From positions 1 through 18,095 of the forward strand of contig JAQGMD010000176.1 of the NCBI GenBank assembly GCA_028292565.1: a stretch of DNA of 18,095 bases, given 5' to 3'. The notes under the pieces are model-generated. The model was not told the origin of the DNA and made no database searches. It saw only the letters and a program-made list of their open reading frames with translations. The position numbers and the translations under genes were made by a program. Source of the DNA: Burkholderia sp. (GTDB lineage Bacteria; Pseudomonadota; Gammaproteobacteria; Burkholderiales; Burkholderiaceae). The number at the start of each line of letters is the position of its first letter. Position 1 is the first letter of the stretch. Positions 9,262 through 16,978 of the stretch are shown here, one piece after another.

Positions 9262-10543
9262 GGCTATCGTCTTGTTTTGTTATTGCGCGCCGTGCGCGAT
9301 CGTTCATCCGCCTGGCGCCGGCTGTGTCGCCATGCATGTCGAGCAGCGCGGCAAGGTGCACCAGTGCCTCCCTATGGTCCGGATCGAGGTAAAGCGTCTT
9401 GCGGTAGTAATCGCGCGCCTCCGGATGACGGCCTGCAGCATCACTGACCAGCCCCAACAGATAAAACGCAGCGGCTTTTGGCTTGTGTTCCCGCACATGC
9501 CGTTTGCATAGTTCAGCCGCCTCCACCAAGCGTCCTTGATTTGCCAGCCGGGCGGCGACCACAACGGGGTCGTTATCGGAGCCGGTCTCGACCACAGGAG
9601 CCAGTCGGGGCGCCGACGATACCTTGCTGCGCGCCGCGTCACGCATTGGGCGGGCCGGCGCTGCCGCGGGCCCCGGCGTCCATGAACCGATCGTCTCCGA
9701 TCCCGCGAATCGCATGAACGGCATCACGACCTTCGGCTGGGACGGTGTCGCAAGCGCCGCTCTCCGAAACGCGAACGCCAACGGGATGTTTGCCGAAACC
9801 ATGTTTTCGCGGACCAGCACACCGCACTCAGAAGGCCCGACAAAGAGCATGCCGGTGTCATTGAGAAGCCGGCCGAGCACCTTCACCGCCCTCGCCTGCT
9901 CGCCCTCGCCGAAGTAAATCAGCACATTGCGGCAAAAGACGAAATCGTAGGTGCATTCCTCCGCCAGCAAAGCCATGTCGAACAGATTGCCGTGACGAAA
10001 CCGCACCTGGGACCGTACCGCTCCGGCCAACATATGGTTTCCCCCCACCGGCACGAAATGGCGGCCGCGAAATTCCAGGTCCTTTCCACGAAACGAATTC
10101 CTGCCGTACACGGCGCGCTCTGCGGTCGCAATGGAACGGGTGCAAATGTCCACCGCATCGATACGAAACCTCGCCGGCGGCACGCCGGCATCGAGCAGCG
10201 CCATGGCCATCGAGTATGGCTCCTCACCGGTCGAGCAAGGCAGGCTCAGCAGCCGTAACGGTCGCGCTGACCGCAGAGAGTGCGTCAGCGCCAGCCGCGC
10301 TATCGTCTTGAACGCTTCGCCATCCCGAAAGAACCAGGTTTCCGGCACGATCACCAGCTCAACCAGTTCCTGCAGTTCCGCCGGCGACTCCTTCACCTGG
10401 CGCCAATAGGCTTCGATGTCCGAAGCACCACAGGCGGCGCACCGCTCGCGCACGGCACGCTCAATCATGGCGGCACCCACCGATCTGGCGTCCAGCCCAA
10501 TTGCATGGTTGAGCAGTTTCTCGAACCGCGCAAATTCGTTCAC
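9254..10543 (-). CDS. wspC: WspC: CheR-type receptor methyltransferase with C-terminal TPRs
   Basis: This SAM-dependent enzyme methylates glutamates on WspA and opposes WspF. In the 429 residues, a CheR all-alpha N-domain (about 1-65) is followed by the methyltransferase domain (about 66-262). That domain contains IVPETWFFRD (65-74), the SAM-binding LPCSTGEEPYS (101-111) and FCRNVLIYF (203-211). An Ala/Pro-rich linker (about 290-320) leads to roughly two to three TPR units (about 326-420), as in Pseudomonas WspC. The GTG at 10543 is chosen: AGGAGG lies about 5 nt upstream and GTGA overlaps the wspB stop by 4 nt. The frame stays open 162 nt further upstream, but that extension only overlaps wspB and resembles nothing in CheR. 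Confidence 0.94.
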   Translation of the reverse strand: MNEFARFEKLLNHAIGLDARSVGAAMIERAVRERCAACGASDIEAYWRQVKESPAELQELVELVIVPETWFFRDGEAFKTIARLALTHSLRSARPLRLLSLPCSTGEEPYSMAMALLDAGVPPARFRIDAVDICTRSIATAERAVYGRNSFRGKDLEFRGRHFVPVGGNHMLAGAVRSQVRFRHGNLFDMALLAEECTYDFVFCRNVLIYFGEGEQARAVKVLGRLLNDTGMLFVGPSECGVLVRENMVSANIPLAFAFRRAALATPSQPKVVMPFMRFAGSETIGSWTPGPAAAPARPMRDAARSKVSSAPRLAPVVETGSDNDPVVVAARLANQGRLVEAAELCKRHVREHKPKAAAFYLLGLVSDAAGRHPEARDYYRKTLYLDPDHREALVHLAALLDMHGDTAGARRMNDRARRAITKQDDSHG

Positions 10544-11001
10544 AGCGCCTCCTGCGCCGGAAACAAGAGCGCTTGCACCGGCTCCGGCAGCAAATCCGTT
10601 ATCCTGATCCACTGGATCAGGCCGCGCGGATCCGCGAACACCGGGCCGAGGTAGCGTGCATCTTCGTTGTCGACGCCATATGCGGCGAACGCGGCCGGAT
10701 CGCACTGCAACGTCTCGGTCGCCTTCTCCGCTACCAACCCGAGCAGATGGCTTTGTGCACCCGACTGCGGATAATGCACCAGCACCGTTCTGGTTGACAG
10801 GCGTCGTTGTGCCGGCCGGCCGAGGGCCAGCATGCTCAGGTCGATGACCGGGACCGGCCTGCCTTGATGGCTAAAAGCCCCCGCCACCCACGCCGGCGCA
10901 TTGGGAATGTGCTTCAGTTCGACGAGCGGCAGCACTTCCGCGACCTGCGTCGCCGGAAGCGCATATCGGTCTTTGTCAAGTTGGAACAGGAGAAAAAGCA
11001 T
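10540..11001 (-). CDS. wspB: WspB: CheW-like coupling protein
   Basis: A single-domain CheW-type adaptor of 153 residues that should bridge WspA and WspE. The fold is recognisable from LFLLFQLDKDRYALPATQV at the start, the mid-domain WVAGAFSHQGRPVPVIDLSM, and the LLGLVAEKATETL strand. It is shorter than WspD and lacks that protein's cysteine segment, consistent with the non-redundant WspB/WspD pair known in Pseudomonas. The ATG has no strong ribosome-binding site (only AAAGAT nearby). The 41-nt gap to wspA holds a small hairpin, CGGCG-N5-CGCCG at 11016-11030, that might tune expression between the receptor and the rest of the operon. Confidence 0.92.
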   Translation of the reverse strand: MLFLLFQLDKDRYALPATQVAEVLPLVELKHIPNAPAWVAGAFSHQGRPVPVIDLSMLALGRPAQRRLSTRTVLVHYPQSGAQSHLLGLVAEKATETLQCDPAAFAAYGVDNEDARYLGPVFADPRGLIQWIRITDLLPEPVQALLFPAQEAL

Positions 11002-11042
11002 ATCTTTATAAACAGCGGCGACAACCGCCGTGCCTGCAGTCG

Positions 11043-12671
11043 TTACGCCACAATCTTGAAACGCGCAACGCCGTTGCGCAGGCCATTGGATACCTGGTTC
11101 AGTTCGTCGATCGCCTGGCTGGACTGTTGCAGCGACTCGACGGTTTGCTGGGCCGCTTCGCTCAGCTGGGCCAACGCCTGGTTGATTTGTTCGGCGCCGG
11201 TTGCCTGCACCTGCATGCCTTCATTGACGATCTGGAAACGCGGTGCCAGCGCCTGCACCTGCTGGATGATCTGTCCCAGCTGCTGGCCGACCTGCTGCAT
11301 GTCCGCCATGCCGCGCCGGACCTGGTCGGAGAATTTGTCCATTCCCATTACCCCGGCGGCCACCGCTGACTGGATTTCCTTGACCATTTGCTCGATATCG
11401 TAGGTCGCAACAGCAGTCTGGTCAGCCAGCCGGCGGATCTCGGTGGCGACCACCGAAAAGCCCCGTCCGTATTCGCCCGCCTTTTCCGCCTCGATAGCGG
11501 CGTTCAGCGACAACAGGTTGGTCTGCGCGGCGACATTGGTGATGGTGGTGACCACCTGGTTGATGTTGCTCGCTTTCTCATTCAGGATGGCCAATTTGTT
11601 GTTGACCGATCCGGCCGCGTCCGTCACGTGCAGCATCGTCTCCTCCATGCGCGTCAGGCTTTCCTGGCTGGTGCCGGCCAGCGATGCCGTTTGCTCGGAC
11701 ACCGTCGACACCTCGCTCATCGTGCGCACCAGCTCGCGAGAGGTCGTGAAGATCTGGCGCGAGGTCGCGCCAATTTCGCTCGTAGTGGCCGCCGTTTCGG
11801 TCGCGGTGGCCTGCTGCTGCCTGGCGGTCGCGGCGATCTCCGTCACGGACGTCGCCATCTGGACTGCGGAATTCTGTGCCTGCCCGACTAAGGCCGTCAG
11901 CTCGTCGGTCATGCGGTTGAACCCCACTTCCATCGCACCAAACTCGTCGCGTCGTCCGAGGTTGAGCCGCTGCGAAAAGTCGCCGGCGCGCATGACCTCC
12001 AGAAGTCCGAGAAGCCGCTGCATCGGCAGCGTGATCGCGCGCAGCAGGAAATAACCACACGCTAATGCGGCCACCAACCCGGCAAGCAAGGCGCTCGTCA
12101 TGACGGTCCTGCCCGACGTCGCCGAATTGACGATATTGCTCGTCGATTCGTCTACGGCCGCCTTATTCAGCGCCACCATTTTCTCGATCAGCGCCTCGGC
12201 CTTTGCCCAGGCGGGAAAAACCCGTTCTGTCATCAGGCCCTGCGCGTCCGTGTTCTTTCGGGACAGGTCCATTTTCAGCAGGTCCGTCAACGCCTGCTCA
12301 TAATTGGCGCGCTCGCGCGTGAATTCATCGAACAATGCGCGGTCGCCGGCCGCCACAACGGTCGCCTCGTACGCCCGCGCCAGCCGGCTCAAATTAGCCA
12401 CGCTTTCCCGCAGCCTCGCCAGATCGGCCTTGATGATATCCTCGGAGTCGTCGATCCCCACGAGGCGCTGAATCAGCATCTGTTGTTCGTGGAAGACCGC
12501 ATCGATCCGCATGCTGGAATAAAGACCCGGCATGGCACCCTTCTGTATGGCGGTCGACTCGCTGACGATATGAGACATCTGCACGTAGGCCACGCCCGCC
12601 ATCAGGGCCATCATGCCCAGGATGACGGCAAAGCTGCCGAGTATGCGTTGCTTGATGGTCCAGTTTTTCAT
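11043..12671 (-). CDS. wspA: WspA: membrane chemoreceptor of the Wsp surface-sensing system
   Basis: This methyl-accepting chemotaxis protein is the input of the pathway; in Pseudomonas WspA responds to surface contact or envelope stress. In the 542 residues, TM1 is at about 11-31, a four-helix-bundle-type periplasmic sensor at about 32-190, TM2 at about 192-211 and HAMP at about 212-266. The cytoplasmic coiled-coil hairpin has its signalling tip at about 379-416 ([20 protein letters not shown] then [16 protein letters not shown]). The protein ends GVARFKIVA and has no C-terminal CheR-binding pentapeptide, so WspC must recognise it another way. A GGAG lies about 11 nt before the ATG. It is the first operon gene; I see no convincing sigma-70 promoter in the 118 nt between it and the upstream GAF remnant. 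Confidence 0.95.
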   Translation of the reverse strand: MKNWTIKQRILGSFAVILGMMALMAGVAYVQMSHIVSESTAIQKGAMPGLYSSMRIDAVFHEQQMLIQRLVGIDDSEDIIKADLARLRESVANLSRLARAYEATVVAAGDRALFDEFTRERANYEQALTDLLKMDLSRKNTDAQGLMTERVFPAWAKAEALIEKMVALNKAAVDESTSNIVNSATSGRTVMTSALLAGLVAALACGYFLLRAITLPMQRLLGLLEVMRAGDFSQRLNLGRRDEFGAMEVGFNRMTDELTALVGQAQNSAVQMATSVTEIAATARQQQATATETAATTSEIGATSRQIFTTSRELVRTMSEVSTVSEQTASLAGTSQESLTRMEETMLHVTDAAGSVNNKLAILNEKASNINQVVTTITNVAAQTNLLSLNAAIEAEKAGEYGRGFSVVATEIRRLADQTAVATYDIEQMVKEIQSAVAAGVMGMDKFSDQVRRGMADMQQVGQQLGQIIQQVQALAPRFQIVNEGMQVQATGAEQINQALAQLSEAAQQTVESLQQSSQAIDELNQVSNGLRNGVARFKIVA

Positions 12672-12789
12672 GCTGCTTTATGCTCCAAAATGATTTTCAT
12701 ACGTCCGTGTCGGGTTCGCGCGCGGGCAGTCCGGCTGGTCATCGCACGACCAATCCAATATTTCGTAGATTTCCAGGTGTTCGATACGT
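12672..12789 (-). other. Leader region of the wsp operon, no clear promoter
   Basis: The spacer between the end of the GAF-gene remnant and the wspA start. It contains the wspA ribosome-binding site and a weak inverted repeat GGTC-N7-GACC, but no recognisable -35/-10 pair on the minus strand. The operon promoter may lie further upstream, within or beyond the remnant. Confidence 0.4.
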
Positions 12790-13130
12790 TCAGGCCCGCA
12801 ACGCCGCGCAGAAGCGGACATGAGGCGCGCCCGGCGCCAATGGATTTATCCGAAAACGGGGATCTCCTGTCCCATCATGAACGACCATTACCCCTGCCCC
12901 TCTATCGTTTGCACGCAGAAGGCTTGGTCGCGCGGCGCCTCGGTCGCATCGAGACCGAGGCGTGCCTTGAACCATAGACGGCTTTCATCGATCAAGGACA
13001 CGAGGAGGATGGCCGCGTGCGGGAGCTTGCCGGTAAGCGTGACGCTCCTGTCTGGGGCCGGATCGGGCGGGGTATTCAACGCACACATGCGGCGCAGCGC
13101 CGCTAAGCGATGCGGTTCGCTGGCAATCAT
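12790..13130 (-). pseudogene. Frameshifted remnant of a GAF-domain sensor gene
   Basis: Two minus-strand frames together encode the start of a GAF domain like those at the N-terminus of many GGDEF proteins and histidine kinases. Frame 1 (13130-12888) gives EPHRLAALRRMCALNTPP, then LVSLIDESRLWFKARLGLD and APRDQAFCVQTI, and stops at TAA. The next frame continues VMVVHDGTGDPRFRINPLA and HVRFCA before a TGA at 12792-12790. These pieces align in the right order with family signatures such as LVSLIDEDRQWFKS, PRDxAFCAHAI, DxxxDPRFxxNPLV and HIRFYAG. Restoring one G in the G-run near 12888-12894 would join the frames. The rest of the domain and any output domain are missing. It sits just upstream of wspA on the same strand. 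Family assignment is from motif memory, not a search. Confidence 0.7.
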
Positions 13131-13199
13131 CCCACGTGGTGGTCTTCATAAAATCGCAAGTAGTCTTCGACAAGCCATTCTGACCGCCGGTGTTTATGC

Positions 13200-13222
13200 G
13201 GATAGCGAGTGTAGCGCTATCC
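13200..13222. repeat. 8-bp inverted repeat between GAF remnant and IS
   Basis: GGATAGCG (13200-13207) and CGCTATCC (13215-13222) are perfect inverted arms around a 7-nt spacer. There is no T-run on either side, so it is operator- or hairpin-like rather than a terminator. It lies 70 nt upstream of the GAF remnant start. The rest of 13131-13308 shows nothing else. Confidence 0.5.
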
Positions 13223-13308
13223 CGTTGTGGGCGCTCGTTATAAAATAAGAGCCGCCACTTTTAAGAGAAAACAATCAGGTGAAAAAACCACACTCGGCGG
13301 ATTATCCT

Positions 13309-13325
13309 AGGGTCACCGCATCAAA
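13309..13325 (+). repeat. Terminal inverted repeat of the ISAs1-type element (left)
   Basis: AGGGTCACCGCATCAAA, matching the reverse complement of the right end (AGGGCAACCGCATCAAA) at 15 of 17 bases. It is 21 bp beyond the transposase stop at 13346. Confidence 0.85.
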
Positions 13326-14335
13326 TCTGTTGAATTTTCAATGCCTTACGTTGAGATACCCAAGACTTCAGCCAGATACTGATTGTTCAAGCAGGCCTTC
13401 AAGCGCTTTTTCGGCAAACTTCGTTTAAGCGGATTCAGGCGCGCAAGAGATTCATGGCGATTTTCTTAACAATATTCATATTTTCAGGAGCATGTTCAGT
13501 GCGAATGCGGGAGGCGTCTTCGTTGAAGCTCACATCCAGGCACCAGTGAGGGCGGTTTTCGATCTCCCAATGGCTGCGAATCGCATGCGCAAGTTTTTCC
13601 GAATCCGCGACAAGCGAACTGATGTAATACCGTTTTTCCGATGTACATTCGGTGTCGGTTTGACGCAGCGATTCGACCATCGTCACGCTTTTCATGCCGG
13701 CCCACGCTTCGATAAGTTCCCAGTTGTCGCAGGCTAACGCTACGTATCGACGCGTTTGGACGCGACCATGTCCTTTCTCTTCGGTGCCATGCCCCCAATT
13801 TGAAAAGTCCTTGTAATTGAGCCACTCCGTTACATCGAAGAATTCCTTGACCTTGTCGCTCAACGTGCCCTGATTTCCCTTGAGTCCCATGACGTAGTCG
13901 GCGCCTTTTCCCACTATCACTTTGGCGATCTCTTTTTGGCATCCCATGGCATCGAGCGTGACGGTGCTGCCTTTCAGATCCAGCGCTGCGATCAGTTCCG
14001 GAATCGCGGTGATTTCATTGGACTTCTCGTCCGTCTTCAATTGCCCTAACGTCAGACCGTGACCGCACACAAAAGCACTGACCATGTGAATGGCTTTGCT
14101 TCCCACAGCGCCGGTGATGGGACCCACGCGCCGTTTTTCCGTCGATGGCGACGATCTGTCCTTCGAGGGAGGGACAGAGACCGCTCATCCACCTGATAAA
14201 GCAAGCTTGAAATGTCACACTGTCCAAGGCCGCAAATACACGGCTAATCGTGTCATGAGAGGGAATTCCGTTCTTGACCTCGACAAATTGTCTGAGCCAG
14301 TCTTCCCTTTCCTTACCCCACTCCTCGATCGATTC

Positions 14336-14376
14336 GGCGGGTAGCAGCGGCGTATTACTACACCACCGCCCCCTCA
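14336..14376 (-). ncRNA. Group II intron domain VI (branch-point hairpin)
   Basis: Downstream of domain V the minus strand folds as a G-rich stem capped by a GUAA tetraloop, with a single bulged A (14342) in CUGCUACCC on the 3' side. That adenosine is the 7th base from the proposed 3' splice site, where the branch-point nucleotide belongs. Confidence 0.8.
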
Positions 14377-14410
14377 GAACGAAGCGTGCCACTTTCGCGG
14401 CACTTCGCTC
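14377..14410 (-). ncRNA. Group II intron domain V (catalytic hairpin)
   Basis: A 34-nt hairpin beginning GAGCGAAGTG and ending GCTTCGTTC. It has the canonical features: AGC triad at positions 2-4, a lower stem of 8 bp, a two-base bulge (CG at 25-26), an upper stem, and a GAAA tetraloop. It starts 7 nt after the reverse transcriptase stop. Confidence 0.9.
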
Positions 14411-14417
14411 AAGCCTT

Positions 14418-16133
14418 TCAAAGCCCCTTGGTAGGAGCCGGTTTCGTCACTGTCATTCCAAGGCTATGAATCTGATTGTGGCATGTCGGGTGGACCATCA
14501 CGAGATTCTGGACTGCGTTGTTTCCACCGTCTATCCGACGGACGATATGGTGAACATGCCATCCCGTTTCCTTGGTAATGCGCTGGCCACACACGATGCA
14601 CGCACCTTGTTGGTCAAACCATAAGCGAATGAGCTTCTTGCGTCCGGCAAGGGCATTGAACATCTTCAGACCGATGCGGTCTTCGAAGTAGATTTCCCAT
14701 GCCGGATCAAAAGGGTTTGCCTCAGACTTGATTTTCGTGTGTCGCCGGATCGGAATGTCAGAGGTCCGCCACAGGATCATCATCATCGGTTTTCCATCTG
14801 ATTGGTGTTTATCGCTTGTAGCCGTAAAGACCCAACTTCGGCCATCTCTACAATGGAAGTACCTATGTTTGATCCAGTCCTTTCGCTTGTTTGGATGTCG
14901 GCGGCAACACCATTGCCACAACACTCGCCATATCTGCGAATCGACTACGTTGAAGACTTTTTTCGAGACGACGTGCCGGTGATAGTTTGCCCAGCCTTTG
15001 ATCATCGGATTGAGTAGCCTGATCAGATTAATCTGAGTGGCTGTCCAGTTATCTTTGATGGTTGTGCGAACTTTCGCGAGGAATGCCTGCACATTCGTTT
15101 TCGACGGTTTGATCAACAGCTTGCCGTTGTACTTGCGAATGTTCTGCCCTAAAAAGTCGAACCCTTCCGCTATGTGGGTGATCCTGGTCTTTTCCGGCGA
15201 GAGCCGTAATCCTCTCTCACGCATGAAGCTTTCCACCGCCGGCATGACTTCCTTTTCCAGCATCTCTCGCGAGGTGCCGGTAATGATGAAGTCATCGGCG
15301 TATCTTATGAAATTCATCTTGGTGCCAATGCGCTTGCCGTCCACATTGCGTCTCTTCCCGCAGACTTGTTCCAGCCTTTTCTGTAGACCGTCCAAGGTCC
15401 AGTTTGAAAGCGCCGGTGAAATAATGCCGCCCTGGGGCGTCCCAGCCTCTGTAGGGAAAAGCCGTCGATTTTCGATATATCCTGCCTTCAGCCATTTCTG
15501 GAGGATCGCTTTGTCCATCGGGACGTTCGCAAGCAACCAGTCATGGGAGATTTTGTCGAAGCATGCCTCGATGTCGCCCTCTAAAATCCACTCCGGTGCA
15601 TATCGGTTTGCCAGCACAGTGAAGCACTGTTCGATTGCATCGGCCGTGGATCGTTCTGGACGAAATCCGTAGGAATGCGGGTCCGCCATGGTTTCCGAGA
15701 TGGGCGCCAATGCGAGCAGATACAACGCCTGCTGTGCTCTGTCGACCATACAAGGAATACCGAGCGGTCTCAGCTTCCCATTCTTCTTCGGTATGGAGAT
15801 TCGTCGCAGTGGTTGTGGTACATAGCCGCGTCGAACCAGTGCTTCGATGGCTTGATACTTGGCGTCAGGAGTAGACCATGTGACCTTGTCCACTCCCGCA
15901 GTCTTCTTACCTTGGTTTTCAGTCACTCGTCTAACGGCGAGTGCTTTGCCGCTAAACGAATGGGTCAGCAGCCATTGCAAGGCCTTCACCTTGCCCCAGC
16001 AGCCTTCCTTCGTCGCCTTGACAATACGCGCCTGCAGCCTTTTGACTTCAAGATGACACCTGGCCCAGTCGATCCCGTGCCAATGTCCCCCGTCGCCGGA
16101 GGGCGCACCAGCGAATACTGCTTTCGCCGTCAT
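14418..16133 (-). CDS. ltrA: Group II intron reverse transcriptase/maturase with HNH endonuclease
   Basis: This intact 571-residue protein assists intron splicing and copies the intron into new DNA sites. RT landmarks include ISIPKKNGKLRPLGIP (112-127), catalytic Asp187 in EGDIEACFDKI, GTPQGGIISP (231-240) and the YADD box (278-281), with FDFLGQNIRK after it. Domain X (maturase/thumb) contains LLNPMIKGWANYHRHVV (373-389). A C-terminal HNH endonuclease has Cys512-x2-Cys515, His528-His529 and Cys551 with His556. The ATG at 16133 has a strong AGGAGG about 6 nt upstream, and the ORF ends just before domain V. With all motifs present, the intron may still be mobile. The symbol ltrA is used generically for this protein class. 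Confidence 0.95.
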   Translation of the reverse strand: MTAKAVFAGAPSGDGGHWHGIDWARCHLEVKRLQARIVKATKEGCWGKVKALQWLLTHSFSGKALAVRRVTENQGKKTAGVDKVTWSTPDAKYQAIEALVRRGYVPQPLRRISIPKKNGKLRPLGIPCMVDRAQQALYLLALAPISETMADPHSYGFRPERSTADAIEQCFTVLANRYAPEWILEGDIEACFDKISHDWLLANVPMDKAILQKWLKAGYIENRRLFPTEAGTPQGGIISPALSNWTLDGLQKRLEQVCGKRRNVDGKRIGTKMNFIRYADDFIITGTSREMLEKEVMPAVESFMRERGLRLSPEKTRITHIAEGFDFLGQNIRKYNGKLLIKPSKTNVQAFLAKVRTTIKDNWTATQINLIRLLNPMIKGWANYHRHVVSKKVFNVVDSQIWRVLWQWCCRRHPNKRKDWIKHRYFHCRDGRSWVFTATSDKHQSDGKPMMMILWRTSDIPIRRHTKIKSEANPFDPAWEIYFEDRIGLKMFNALAGRKKLIRLWFDQQGACIVCGQRITKETGWHVHHIVRRIDGGNNAVQNLVMVHPTCHNQIHSLGMTVTKPAPTKGL

Positions 16134-16348
16134 TTGCCTTCCTCCTGTAAAGGTTCGTCAAACTCTCTTGTCAAGAAAGACCAGATCGAAGTCTGCCCGC
16201 TTTCGCGTGGAATGATGTCGCCTTTCGGCTCAATCCCTATCCGCGCCATTACAGCGCGGCATTCGCGTTTTCGATCGTCCTCTATCCGCACTTCCAACAG
16301 CGTTCCTTGCGGTTCGCCTGCCCGAGGGCAGAAATACGGACTTACCAT
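16130..16348 (-). CDS. Small ORF inside the intron, overlapping the RT start (doubtful)
   Basis: A 72-codon frame starts MVSPYFCPRAGEPQGTLLEV and ends LQEEGK. Its TGA overlaps the RT start codon by 4 nt (ATGA), and AGAGCGGA precedes its ATG. That layout is typical of coupled genes. However, it lies about 390-609 nt into the intron, where domains I (end), II and III of the ribozyme are expected, so the open frame may be a by-product of RNA structure. I recognise no family. Unlike the RT, it has no supporting motif. Confidence 0.25.
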   Translation of the reverse strand: MVSPYFCPRAGEPQGTLLEVRIEDDRKRECRAVMARIGIEPKGDIIPRESGQTSIWSFLTREFDEPLQEEGK

Positions 16349-16419
16349 GTTCCGCTCTGGTTACACGAATAGCTTAGGCCCTACCTGTCCCCCGGTGATC
16401 AAATGTTCCTGTGCTCGCA

Positions 16420-16425
16420 GACTGG
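16420..16425 (-). other. Probable EBS1 of the group II intron
   Basis: Minus-strand CCAGTC, 314-319 nt into the intron, is perfectly complementary to the last six bases of the 5' exon (GACTGG, 16744-16739). The position fits EBS1 in domain I, which specifies the insertion site and aligns the 5' splice site. Confidence 0.7.
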
Positions 16426-16961
16426 ATCGAGCAGCCGATCACATGCCTTTTGGCTCAAGCCTGTCAGCATCTTTGGCTTGTTAATGGTGACGAGGTTTCT
16501 CAGTAGTTCATATCCATTGGCCATCCTATTCAGCCTAGCGCCCCAGCCGCCCGATGCTGGCAGCTGTCAGGTTGGCTTCACAGCTTTCCTTGCTCTTGCG
16601 AAGGGCTACATTGTTCCAGTGGCTTTGAACCCGGTCGTTACCAACCGCGCCCACACCGGTAGGCTATCGTTGAGGAAACAACGAGTCTCACTACCCTTTC
16701 GGGTGAGACAGTAACTAAAGCGACTTTCCATGTCGCACCCAGTCGTCCATGCCGCAAAGTACCGCCCACAGCGTCAGGCACAGGATTCCAACCGGTGCGT
16801 CGTCCTCCCAATCACGCGTGGATCGCGCATGCCTTCAAAACACTCCTTCAAGCCCTCGTAATCGACTCGCATTTCCACTCGGCCCCCATGCAAAGGGGAT
16901 AGTGAACGCGCTTTTCTGCTCGTTCACAAGCCGTTATGCAAGCTCTTGATAGTTAACAAGT

Positions 16962-16978
16962 TTTGATGCGGTTGCCCT
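16962..16978 (-). repeat. Terminal inverted repeat of the ISAs1-type element (right, transposase 5' side)
   Basis: On the minus strand AGGGCAACCGCATCAAA, pairing with the left repeat at 15 of 17 positions. It lies 90 bp upstream of the transposase ATG. Confidence 0.85.

Larger units (their letters stand above)
14336..16738 (-). mobile_element. Group II intron with reverse transcriptase, inserted in the transposase gene
   Basis: The intron is 2403 nt and in the same orientation as its host gene. The 5' end is the canonical GTGCG (16738-16734), directly after codon TGG of the transposase. The 3' end is set at 14336 by domains V and VI and by exon 2 resuming in frame with GAA. Insertion falls between codons (phase 0). 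The last six exon bases, GACTGG (16744-16739, IBS1), are fully complementary to CCAGTC at 16425-16420 inside the intron, which fits EBS1 of domain I. RNA domains I-III occupy roughly 16738-16150 and the ORF lies in domain IV. The 3' end reads ACCCGCC where most group II introns end in AY. Confidence 0.9.
13346..16872 (-). pseudogene. ISAs1-family transposase, split by intron and three frameshifts
   Basis: Exon 1 is 16872-16739 and exon 2 is 14335-13346; spliced and frame-corrected they give about 375 aa, normal for the family. Exon 1 starts MRVDYEGLKECFEGMRDPRV and ends LCGMDDW. Exon 2 resumes ESIEEWGKEREDWLRQF. DDE landmarks are VAIDGKTARGS, VTLDAMGCQKEIA and HWEIENRPHWCLDVSFNEDA. Three single-base lesions break the frame: one base missing near 16786-16788 (Glu then Ile-Leu-Cys), one extra near 14095-14101 (GK then AIHMVSAF), and one missing near 13438 (NLLRA then LNPLKRSLPKKRLKACLNNQ). 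Even after perfect intron splicing this gene should not make active transposase. The largest intact piece is 14127-13435. Confidence 0.85.
13309..16978 (-). mobile_element. ISAs1-family insertion sequence, interrupted by a group II intron
   Basis: The element is bounded by 17-bp imperfect inverted repeats (15 of 17 identical) with weaker similarity continuing inward. Removing the 2403-nt intron leaves 1267 bp, a normal ISAs1-family size. The single transposase gene runs on the minus strand from 16872 to 13346 and is broken. No convincing target-site duplication is visible: the ten bases outside the left end and outside the right end do not match. The IS may therefore have lost its flanks through decay or rearrangement. 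It separates the GAF remnant and wsp operon from the type I exporter gene. Confidence 0.85.

Noticed and set aside
10544..10705. N-terminal extension of wspC to an upstream start at 10705
   Set aside because: It lies entirely inside wspB, is rich in Arg/Gly/Pro like antisense or shadow frames, and has no similarity to CheR. The GTG at 10543 has a strong AGGAGG and a 4-nt overlap with wspB.
12820..13248. 142-codon plus-strand frame upstream of wspA
   Set aside because: It is antisense to the GAF remnant, whose motifs are convincing on the other strand.
14015..14392. 125-codon minus-strand frame as a separate gene
   Set aside because: It is chimeric: the first 19 codons are the intron's domain V/VI region, the middle is transposase exon 2, and the end is out-of-frame transposase after a frameshift.
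16403..16714. 103-codon plus-strand frame
   Set aside because: Antisense to domain I of the group II intron; its length is explained by the structured RNA, and no family is recognisable.
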